From: CAYPPG01 sp964412555
GTDB taxonomy: Bacteria > Hinthialibacterota > Hinthialibacteria > Hinthialibacterales > Hinthialibacteraceae
Reading direction: 5' to 3'
Length of the DNA stretch: 64,000 nt
Assembly (NCBI GenBank): GCA_964412555.1
Contig: CAYPPG010000005.1
Span: 124,001-188,000, forward strand
A model generated the notes under the pieces. It was not told the origin of the DNA, did no database searches, and saw only the letters and a program-made list of their open reading frames with translations. The position numbers were made by a program, and so were the translations under genes. Positions 37,134 to 44,197 of the stretch are shown in pieces (the first letter of the stretch is position 1; each line of letters begins with the position of its first letter).

Positions 37134-37486
37134 CTTTTCTCCTCCATTTTCTCTAAATGACGTTTAAACCGTTCTTCAGCAATTTGGATGTTTTTTTCAT
37201 ACCAACGTTTCTCGCCTTGTTTTTCCCCACCGACTAACAATACAGCTCTGCGGACCGGATCGAAGGCAAACAATATTCTCCATGGATCACCTTTGTATTG
37301 GATACGCAATTCTTTCAAATTCGAAATCTTCGAAGACTTAATTGTATTGACTAAAGGGCGACCGAGAGATGGACCGTGTTGTTTCAATAATTGGGATTTT
37401 GACACTACCTCCCGGCGAAGACCTACCTCTTGTTGATCCAGCCATCTTTCGAAATCAATATCAAGAAGAACAATCCATTCAATCAT
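37130..37486 (-). CDS. higB: HigB-like toxin (phage-derived Gp49-like family)
   Basis: RelE-superfamily toxin of 118 residues, probably a ribosome-dependent mRNA endonuclease. Diagnostic segments are LLKQHGPSLGRPLVNTIKSSKISNLKELRI and YKGDPWRILFAFDPVRRAVLLVGGEKQG, matching the Gp49-like HigB family (PF05973). The first gene of the toxin-antitoxin pair, translationally coupled to the antitoxin. Confidence 0.87.
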   Translation of the reverse strand: MIEWIVLLDIDFERWLDQQEVGLRREVVSKSQLLKQHGPSLGRPLVNTIKSSKISNLKELRIQYKGDPWRILFAFDPVRRAVLLVGGEKQGEKRWYEKNIQIAEERFKRHLEKMEEKR

Positions 37487-37557
37487 AAGTATATTCCTTT
37501 AATGGAATATCGGGTAGAGGTTTTAATCTCTTTTTGGGGTATTGAAAAAGATAAATC

Positions 37558-39555
37558 CTATTCGATTACTAATACACTATACACATGAACTCTCGGGATT
37601 TTCACCGTCAATACACCCTCTTCCCAGGTTTGTTGCAGTCGACGATTTCTAGGAACCGCCGTAATTTTGTTGGGCTTTTCTTCCATGTTTAATTTTATCG
37701 TAATTGGTCCGACGGTTGGGACAAAATCGATAATCCCGTAGCGATCAGAAACAGGCGCATTGGCGCGGTTCAGCAGATGGACGCTCAGTTTCCCGTTTTG
37801 GGTTTTCCGCAGCGCGACATCGATGCACGGTGGAGCCTCGACTTGTATGGCAGGATTTGCAAAGAGTAGGTGGGTGATTTTCCCGATGAATTCGCGTAAA
37901 TACGGGTGATGAGAGCGGTAAAAATCGAGGGCGATAGGTCCGTAGACTGCTCCGATTTTCCCTTTCCCTACTTCATTCAGTGTGGCGGCGATTACACCGT
38001 TCTTACGGGTGTCCCGATTCGGATAACGGTAACCGGCCGCTTTAGCTGATGTCAATTCGACTTTCTGCCATTCGCCGTTTGCGTTTACCGGGCCGGATGG
38101 AGCCTTCAATTCTGCACGAACATTTTCAGGTTTACCCACGAAATCAACACCGGTCACCGATGCGAACAAACGAGCGCATCGTTCTCCGAGGAGGAGCAGA
38201 TTCCCGCCTTTTTCAACATATTCTATTAACGACTCTTTGAATTCATCCGCTAACTTATAGGAATCGGGAATCACGACCAATGGAAATTCGCTTAAGCGAG
38301 GTTGTAATTGATGTTCTGCAAGAACATCGACCGAGTAGTGCAATTCCAGTAGGGCATGAAGCGCGCCTTCGAGACTTTGCAGCTCACCCCCCCAGGGCGT
38401 GTAAACATTGTCGGAACTATCCCACATGGTTTCGCTGGAAAGAAGAAGAGCGGCTTGAGGGACAGAGGTGCTATTGTGGCTCACTTTTTGGTATTCCCGG
38501 CAAAAATCGGCTACCTGCCCAAGCGTTTCGATGATCGTCTCTTGAAGATATCCGGCCCGCGTCGGATTATTATAAATTTGAAAACCACCGCCCTGCATCA
38601 ATACCACAGCCGCTTCCTGCTGCAATTGCACCGGCGTCTTCAGACTCCACCGTAAATTTTCTCCTTTATTGAATCCCCATGCCATCAAATCCCACGGCAT
38701 CCCTGTATTTGCGAGATAGCGCGCTTCAACTTGTGCACGGGCGACAGACTGGCCGGGGGAATAATCACCGGAAAGAAAATCCAAATCGCAGACAATCGGT
38801 TTGGGTGCGAAGGTGGTGTACATCCAATTGCTGGTGATCTGCAAATCGGGACGGAATTCATGCAATGCGTCAATCCAAAGGCAAAGATAGCGCTCGAAAT
38901 GCCGGCGGTGGAACATTTTCCATTCCAACCAATGCGGATCGGAAGACTTTTTCGGAGCCTCTTCGTATCCTGTTTCCTTTTTCCATTGTTCTAAGGCTGC
39001 CTCCGAATAATCCAATTTGGCCGACCAGCATTCGCCGTCAACCCACAGGCCATCCAGATCATATTTGGCGACAACCTCTTTGAGTTGTGGAATCAACAAT
39101 TCATCCACATAAGGTCCAAATACGCTTGTTGCCCGATTGTCCGGTTTGCCTTCCGCATCGATACGCGCCCATTCCGGATGTTTCTCCACTGCAACACTAT
39201 CCCACACGCCGGAAAAATGGATGAACAAACCGACATCGTGTTCTTGCGTGACCTTTCGCCATATGGCTAGCGAATCGTTGACGATGCCGGGGGAAGGCGT
39301 TCCCACTTCTGTCGGATATCCGGCATACCCTGCATGGCCTTTGCAGTCATATTGCACATAATCAGGCCCGACACGGTTGAGTAATTTTTCGATCATCTCT
39401 TCTGTAATATCTTCTCCCAGTGAGGTATCGGTTTTTTGCGGATGCAAGTCAAAATGAAGCCCGAAAAACGATTCGCTGCGCGGGATCGGATCTGCAACGC
39501 AGACCGACTGAAAACATAGACAAATGATAACCAATAAGACAAAAGACTTTTTCAT
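37558..39555 (-). CDS. secreted glycoside hydrolase-like protein (alpha-L-fucosidase/beta-galactosidase-type TIM barrel)
   Basis: Exported protein of 665 residues. The start at 39555 has AGGAG 7 bp upstream and opens a signal peptide (about 1-21); sequence further upstream in the frame reads through a palindromic repeat and is not coding. A TIM-barrel region (about 30-400) contains FIHFSGVWDSVAVEKHPEWARIDAEGKP and DGLWVDGECW, the latter resembling the nucleophile strand of GH29 fucosidases (LWxD). A Rossmann-like segment (about 420-530) resembles the beta-galactosidase trimerisation domain, followed by a C-terminal beta domain. The precise family and substrate are uncertain. Confidence 0.65.
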   Translation of the reverse strand: MKKSFVLLVIICLCFQSVCVADPIPRSESFFGLHFDLHPQKTDTSLGEDITEEMIEKLLNRVGPDYVQYDCKGHAGYAGYPTEVGTPSPGIVNDSLAIWRKVTQEHDVGLFIHFSGVWDSVAVEKHPEWARIDAEGKPDNRATSVFGPYVDELLIPQLKEVVAKYDLDGLWVDGECWSAKLDYSEAALEQWKKETGYEEAPKKSSDPHWLEWKMFHRRHFERYLCLWIDALHEFRPDLQITSNWMYTTFAPKPIVCDLDFLSGDYSPGQSVARAQVEARYLANTGMPWDLMAWGFNKGENLRWSLKTPVQLQQEAAVVLMQGGGFQIYNNPTRAGYLQETIIETLGQVADFCREYQKVSHNSTSVPQAALLLSSETMWDSSDNVYTPWGGELQSLEGALHALLELHYSVDVLAEHQLQPRLSEFPLVVIPDSYKLADEFKESLIEYVEKGGNLLLLGERCARLFASVTGVDFVGKPENVRAELKAPSGPVNANGEWQKVELTSAKAAGYRYPNRDTRKNGVIAATLNEVGKGKIGAVYGPIALDFYRSHHPYLREFIGKITHLLFANPAIQVEAPPCIDVALRKTQNGKLSVHLLNRANAPVSDRYGIIDFVPTVGPITIKLNMEEKPNKITAVPRNRRLQQTWEEGVLTVKIPRVHVYSVLVIE

Positions 39556-39630
39556 TGATTTTCTCCTGATCCAATCAAAATATATTTTATAAATATAAAT
39601 ATTATTGTTACATATCCATTTCCTGTTCGC

Positions 39631-39688
39631 GGGTAGAGCAGGCGTCCCTGCCTGCATCTGTAGGGCAAGCGAGGTACTTGCTCTACCC
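39631..39688. repeat. nested palindromic repeat element
   Basis: Outer perfect 10-bp arms GGGTAGAGCA (39631-39640) and TGCTCTACCC (39679-39688). Inside lie a GC-rich hairpin GCAGGC-gtccct-GCCTGC (39638-39655), a variant of the 18-bp hairpin repeat, and an alternative stem GTAGGGCAAG/CTTGCTCTAC (39660-39685) whose loop resembles that of the tandem element at 44 kb. Intergenic, between two minus-strand genes. Confidence 0.7.
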
Positions 39689-39701
39689 CCCCCCTTCTCC
39701 A

Positions 39702-40646
39702 TCATCGGGAAGCGAAAAATTGATCCACTGCTTGTTTCGCTTTGATACACGCTTCGTATGGATCGGGAATTTCCCATTCATCGACCATGAACCAACCGTC
39801 AAATCCCCCTTCATAGAGGGTTTTCAAAGACGCTTCCACATCGATGTGACCCTCGCCGGCTGGTACATGTTTCGACGTGCCCCCATCGCGCAGCGTGCCG
39901 TCGGTGTCGGTAAAATGAATGTATCCGATATTGTCGACACCGACTCGCTTTAGCAATTCATGCGGATTGCCGGTCGAGCCGTTCATCAAGTCGAAATGGC
40001 TAGGATCGTAGATGATTTTTAATGACGGATGATCGGCTTGGGCGTGGATTCGTTGCAAATGTTCTTCCGTGTTGAACACGAAGGGGGGTTCGATTTCGAA
40101 AGCGGCGATAAGCCCCAACTCGGCTGCGATTTTTCCCGCTTCATGAAACGAAGCCGCCAGCCGCTCGATCGCTTCGTCAATGGTTTGTCCACGCAATCCG
40201 CCCCCTGGCCACATTCCCACACAATCACAACCGACAGACTTGGCAAACCGGGCACGGTCCTGAAAACTGTTCAACCAATTCTTGCGTTCCTCTTCTTTCG
40301 GTGAAAAAGCTTGGCTGACTCCCAATTGAATGGAAAAGATTTGCTGGCCGAAACAATCATACATATGCCGTAACGCGCGTATGCGATCGTTCTCATCGGC
40401 GGCAGGATATCCTCCCATGGGCCACCCTTCGACCAATTCGATGCCGGCAAATTCATGGGTGGACGCAAAATCGAGAATCTCCCAAATTGGATAATTTTTG
40501 TTATATTTTCGCACTCCCGAGGCAAATCCATTTAAGCCAATGGCCATCTTCCATTTTTGAGGGGGTGTGCCGGCCACTGTGACTTTGGAAACCAACGGCA
40601 GTGCCATTGCACTTCCTATAATCTGAATAGCAGTTCGTCTTTGCAT
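39702..40646 (-). CDS. exported sugar phosphate isomerase/epimerase-like TIM barrel
   Basis: AP-endonuclease-2/xylose isomerase-like protein (PF01261), 314 residues. The N-terminus MQRRTAIQIIGSAMALPLVSKVTVA is a twin-arginine-like or Sec export signal. The barrel follows from about 33. Metal-binding acidic/His residues typical of the fold are visible: FEIEPPFVF (Glu), YDPSHFDLM (Asp-His), HFTDTDG and MVDEWE. AAGGG lies upstream of the ATG. It is 55 bp after the Gfo/Idh/MocA gene on the same strand, a very common pairing in sugar-acid or inositol-like catabolism. The substrate is unknown. Confidence 0.8.
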   Translation of the reverse strand: MQRRTAIQIIGSAMALPLVSKVTVAGTPPQKWKMAIGLNGFASGVRKYNKNYPIWEILDFASTHEFAGIELVEGWPMGGYPAADENDRIRALRHMYDCFGQQIFSIQLGVSQAFSPKEEERKNWLNSFQDRARFAKSVGCDCVGMWPGGGLRGQTIDEAIERLAASFHEAGKIAAELGLIAAFEIEPPFVFNTEEHLQRIHAQADHPSLKIIYDPSHFDLMNGSTGNPHELLKRVGVDNIGYIHFTDTDGTLRDGGTSKHVPAGEGHIDVEASLKTLYEGGFDGWFMVDEWEIPDPYEACIKAKQAVDQFFASR

Positions 40647-40678
40647 GATTTTTTACCCTTGTTTCAAAATGTCGGAGC

Positions 40679-40696
40679 GCGGGCATCCCTGCCCGC
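40679..40696. repeat. GC-rich hairpin repeat, intergenic copy
   Basis: GCGGGCA-TCCC-TGCCCGC, a perfect 7-bp stem with a four-base loop, flanked by GGAGC and ATC as in the coding-region copy at 42891. It lies 6 bp beyond the stop of the Gfo/Idh/MocA gene and could act as an mRNA 3' stabiliser there. Confidence 0.75.
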
Positions 40697-40701
40697 ATCT
40701 T

Positions 40702-41970
40702 TCAATTCTCAAAACTCAACATTTTCCCTTCCCTGTACGAACGGACAGAAAGACCGATGCAAGTCATCGTCGTAGATCCTATCTCCGCGTTGCAATTCGG
40801 TTGCTTGCGTGACCGGATACAATCGAAGAAATTGTCCATATGTTTCATATCCCCTTCATTGACGATGTCGGGGATGATGATTTCTTCTTTCCCCCATTTT
40901 TCTTTGAATTCTTCTTGGAAAGGCTCTTGAGCAGTAATTTTCAAGTGGCCGTATTCTTCTCCTTCCCAATCGGCGCCGCAGTACATTGTCGCTTTTTCAC
41001 CTCGAATCAGTGTCCGAGGGCCGACGGAATTTGCTTGTGACGATTGGACGGTGAGGGAATATTTCGATGGATAATCCGCTGCCGTCAAAAATGTATCCGG
41101 CACTTCACGCCCGTCATCATGGACCCAAATTCCACCCATCCCTACAACCCGGAAAGGATGTTCATTCTGGATGGCATAGTGGAATGGAGCAACAGTATGG
41201 TAATGCAGATCGGTGGCGATTCCGCCGGAATAATCCCAATATTTTCGGAATCGGAAAAAACGGTCTGCGTCGAAAGAACGTTTGGGAGCCGATCCGAGCC
41301 ATTGTTTCCAATCGATATGATTCTCACCACTCGCATCCGGTCCCGCATCTTCGTTGATCTCATAATAATTCCAATCCCCGAAAGTCACGTTGCGGCTGTA
41401 GGTTCCCTGACAGCAGACGACTTTTCCCAACATTCCTTTTCCGATGAGTTCCTTCGCTTTGTGCCATTTCGTCCAGGATAAGGCTTGTACGCCGACTTGA
41501 AGAATCCGCCGAAGTTCTTCCGCCTTTTGGGTGACTTGTTTCGCTTCCTCGACGGTGTGTGTCATCGGTTTTTCGCAATACACATCCTTGCCTTTTTCCA
41601 TTGCCAGAAGAGTGATCGGCGCATGCCAATGATCCGGAGTGGCAATGATAACGGCGTCGATGTCGGAGCGGTCGAGCAGTTCTTGGTGATAGTCATACGG
41701 TTTGGCTCCTTTTGCTCGTTCCATGGCTCGGTTCAAATTTCGCTGATAGACGTCGCACACTGCACGAATCTCGACATCTCCTTTTTCATCCGCGCGTTGC
41801 AAGGCGAGTTTCAACAATGCCGATCCTCTTCCACCGACTCCAATGACTCCAACCCCGATTCTGTCATTGGCTCCTAGTACACGCTGGGGATTGGAAAGTA
41901 GAGAAGCAATACCGGCTGAGGCGATCGATGAGGTTATAAAGTGTCTGCGGGATAATGATGAACGGTTCAT
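40702..41970 (-). CDS. exported Gfo/Idh/MocA-family NAD(P)-dependent oxidoreductase
   Basis: Oxidoreductase of 422 residues with a twin-arginine-type signal (SRRHFITSSIASAGIASLL). The Rossmann loop is GVIGVGGRGSALL (about 42-54), and the diagnostic VYCEKPMTH (about 129-137) carries the catalytic-region lysine of the EKP motif. The C-terminal alpha/beta domain (about 170-400) includes DYSGGIATDLHYH. AAGGAAAGG precedes the ATG. Family members oxidise or epimerise sugars, or act as periplasmic glycosidases of GH109 type. It is upstream of the sugar isomerase-like gene, and the two likely act together. Confidence 0.87.
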   Translation of the reverse strand: MNRSSLSRRHFITSSIASAGIASLLSNPQRVLGANDRIGVGVIGVGGRGSALLKLALQRADEKGDVEIRAVCDVYQRNLNRAMERAKGAKPYDYHQELLDRSDIDAVIIATPDHWHAPITLLAMEKGKDVYCEKPMTHTVEEAKQVTQKAEELRRILQVGVQALSWTKWHKAKELIGKGMLGKVVCCQGTYSRNVTFGDWNYYEINEDAGPDASGENHIDWKQWLGSAPKRSFDADRFFRFRKYWDYSGGIATDLHYHTVAPFHYAIQNEHPFRVVGMGGIWVHDDGREVPDTFLTAADYPSKYSLTVQSSQANSVGPRTLIRGEKATMYCGADWEGEEYGHLKITAQEPFQEEFKEKWGKEEIIIPDIVNEGDMKHMDNFFDCIRSRKQPNCNAEIGSTTMTCIGLSVRSYREGKMLSFEN

Positions 41971-42077
41971 ATGCCTTTCCTTATATGATCATAGATGAAA
42001 AATGTCCAATCATCTTATCATAAAAGGAAAGATATTTTCATCCCTCAGAGGAAAAATGCGAGAGGAGATTACGCCAA

Positions 42078-43970
42078 TCAATACCCGAAAGAACGATACG
42101 CCGCAATTCCGAGCAAAAGAGTATCGATGATATGCGCAACGGGTGAATCGGCATACGTTTCTGCATAGAATTCCTGTTCGCTGAAACCGGCGCTGACGGC
42201 CATCGGTTTTACATAGGGACGAATATCTTGAAAAAGCGCTGCAATTTCTTCTTGAAAGCGCTCATCCTGATAACGGGATTCTTCCCATTCTAAAAATTGG
42301 AGAAAGAAATCTCGAGAGAACACCGCCTCGATTTGCGCTGGATTACGAACTTGATCCAACAAGGAACGCAATTCGGTATCCCGGCGGTTTTTCCCCTCCG
42401 GATCGGCGTCGATTTCCCCGAAATAATTCCGGGCCGCATCGATCGAGTCGAATACATAGGTGACGGCGTCGCGCTCGATCAACAGTAATTCATCGAGGTT
42501 CATCATTCGGGAAATTGGAGACTCGTTAAAATGATAAACGGTCGCCGGGATTTTTGCGATATCGATTTTTTCCGGTTGAATTGCGGGGATATTTTTCAGT
42601 CTTTGCATCAACACATTTTCTGGATCAAAATCCGGAAATGCGAGTGTCAATGCCGGCGCACCGTCATAAAATCCGAAAAAATTCACCCCCGAAATCTTTC
42701 CTTTGGGAATGATTTGTGAAAAGAAGCCGAATTGTGCATTTCCGGGAAAACGGGTAAAATTTTGAGCTCGGTCACGTTCTTCTCTACGAGGCCTCCTTGG
42801 TTCTCCATTTCTTTCCGCCCTCCTTCTTCGATCATCCCTTTCCGGCTCGCGCATCTCCATACCTGTATCATTCGCTCCCGATTCCGGAGCGCGGGCATCC
42901 TTGCCCGCATCAACCATTTGCTCACTTTCCGTAGTGCTATCAACCGCTTCTGTAGCCGATTCCGGTGAGGCCATCTGCGGTAAACGAAAGGCAATTTCGA
43001 GCAAACCGACCGGATCGGCTTCGGAAAACGGAAAACGTTCAATCGGCTGCCATTCGGCCATCCACGTTTGAGGCGATTCTACCGGGGCAATCAAGGTTAA
43101 TTTTGAGGCTTTTTCTTCCAACCGGTAGAGACCAGCCATTTGCCGTATTCCGGTTTCATGAAGATAAGCGGGGATCCATCCAAAATGGAGAAGCGATACA
43201 GAATCTTTTTCTTCCGTATTCAAAAACAACGCCGCGGCGGTTTCCGGATAATTTTGAAGCGCCTCAAAATGCGGTCCCTCATGTTCTACCAATTCAGGAG
43301 GGGGAGGAGAAGCCCACAATTGTGAATACGCTTCTTTCTGAGTGCTGATCCATAAAGTCGTTTGATCGAGAACACAAAAAAAATCTCCTATCGGAGTAGA
43401 GAGTATTTTTACCGGCAAATCCGCAATGGTCTCTTCCGAGGTGCTTGAACCGGGAAAATAGGATGCGAATCGTTGAAGGAAGGGAGTCCCTTCATGGATG
43501 ATATCCGTGGAAAGCAAACTGCATGCGGTAACATAACAGGGTACTTTTTGCTCTCCCGCCGGTGGCATCACGAATATCCGCATTTCGTTTGATTTCCCAC
43601 TCAGATCGTGGAGTGCTTCCGTTACGCCGCGGGGAAGGGAAGCGGTAAATTCGGAAATGAATTTTGAAACCGATTCTTGCTCAAACAATTCTAAAAAGGA
43701 ATCTTTTCTTGATTGGAATTTGTTCAGATCGATCAACATCCATGCAGGGGAAGAGTTCGGCAAAACTTTTTCCACTAGCACCACTGATGAGACTTGTCCT
43801 TCCTCAGGAATTGGAGTCTCCGATTCCGGATTCATAGGATCGATAACTTGGAAATCACTCGTTTGATCCGCTTTGGCGGAATTCGGTGAAATATCGATCA
43901 ACCCGTTTAAAATATATCCACAAACCAAACCAACGATGAAAATCAAAAGAATGAGTGTGTTTTTGTTCAT
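42078..43970 (-). CDS. membrane-anchored protein of unknown function with in-frame palindrome insertion
   Basis: About 630 residues, not recognised. A single N-terminal hydrophobic segment (NTLILLIFIVGLVCGYILNGL) suggests a signal anchor with the bulk outside the cytoplasm. The body alternates alpha/beta segments, with a low-complexity basic/acidic patch near 380-420 (EPERDDRRRRAERNGEPRRPRREERDR). Just before this patch, bases 42886-42912 are a copy of the GC-rich hairpin repeat, translated as DAGKDARAPESG without breaking the frame. The start is uncertain: ATG at 43970 or 44003 (no ribosome site for either), and the latter abuts the tandem repeat at 44011. It is the next gene after the secretin, so it may be related to secretion, but nothing in the sequence proves it. 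Confidence 0.55.
   Translation of the reverse strand: MNKNTLILLIFIVGLVCGYILNGLIDISPNSAKADQTSDFQVIDPMNPESETPIPEEGQVSSVVLVEKVLPNSSPAWMLIDLNKFQSRKDSFLELFEQESVSKFISEFTASLPRGVTEALHDLSGKSNEMRIFVMPPAGEQKVPCYVTACSLLSTDIIHEGTPFLQRFASYFPGSSTSEETIADLPVKILSTPIGDFFCVLDQTTLWISTQKEAYSQLWASPPPPELVEHEGPHFEALQNYPETAAALFLNTEEKDSVSLLHFGWIPAYLHETGIRQMAGLYRLEEKASKLTLIAPVESPQTWMAEWQPIERFPFSEADPVGLLEIAFRLPQMASPESATEAVDSTTESEQMVDAGKDARAPESGANDTGMEMREPERDDRRRRAERNGEPRRPRREERDRAQNFTRFPGNAQFGFFSQIIPKGKISGVNFFGFYDGAPALTLAFPDFDPENVLMQRLKNIPAIQPEKIDIAKIPATVYHFNESPISRMMNLDELLLIERDAVTYVFDSIDAARNYFGEIDADPEGKNRRDTELRSLLDQVRNPAQIEAVFSRDFFLQFLEWEESRYQDERFQEEIAALFQDIRPYVKPMAVSAGFSEQEFYAETYADSPVAHIIDTLLLGIAAYRSFGY
42891..42908. 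repeat. GC-rich hairpin repeat inside a coding region
   Basis: GCGGGCA-TCCT-TGCCCGC, differing from the intergenic copy at 40679 by one loop base; the flanks GGAGC and ATC are also shared. It keeps the reading frame of the host gene and lies at the edge of a low-complexity, probably disordered segment. Confidence 0.8.
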
Positions 43971-44010
43971 AGTAAAATTGTTGTTCGTTCTATGTCGATT
44001 CATATTCTCA

Positions 44011-44096
44011 GTGGGTAGCAAGGGTAAGCGAAGTCTACCCTTGCAGGATAGAGATTAACCACCAGGGCAGACTGTCGCATTGCCCTGGTTACCCAT
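44011..44096. repeat. compound palindromic element, tandem copy 1
   Basis: Outer weak arms GTGGGTA ... TTACCCAT enclose two perfect hairpins: GCAAGGGTA-agcgaagtc-TACCCTTGC (9-bp stem) and CCAGGGCA-...-TGCCCTGG (8-bp stem). Such an arrangement can fold as a three-way junction or cruciform. It lies between the secretin gene and the anchored-protein gene, both on the minus strand. Confidence 0.85.
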
Positions 44097-44103
44097 TGTT
44101 CGA

Positions 44104-44191
44104 GTGGGTAGCAAGGGGAAACGAAGTCTACCCTTGCAGGTTTGTGCGCTATTCCGCCAGGGCAGACTGACGCATTGCCCTGGTTACCCAT
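44104..44191. repeat. compound palindromic element, tandem copy 2
   Basis: Second copy, 7 bp after the first and nearly identical in the arms; the linker between the two hairpins differs in sequence and the first stem has shortened to GCAAGGG/CCCTTGC. It ends 6 bp before the secretin stop region. Conservation of the arms with a divergent linker argues that the folded structure, not the linker, is preserved. Confidence 0.85.
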
Positions 44192-44197
44192 AGATTT

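Noticed and set aside
39556..39777. N-terminal extension of the glycosidase-like gene
   Set aside because: It reads through the nested palindrome (giving AGTPALP-like residues) and lacks a signal peptide; the ATG at 39555 with AGGAG is better.
40501..40698. Short minus-strand frame containing AGMPALR
   Set aside because: It is a spurious translation of the GC-rich hairpin repeat and overlaps the start of a true gene in another frame.
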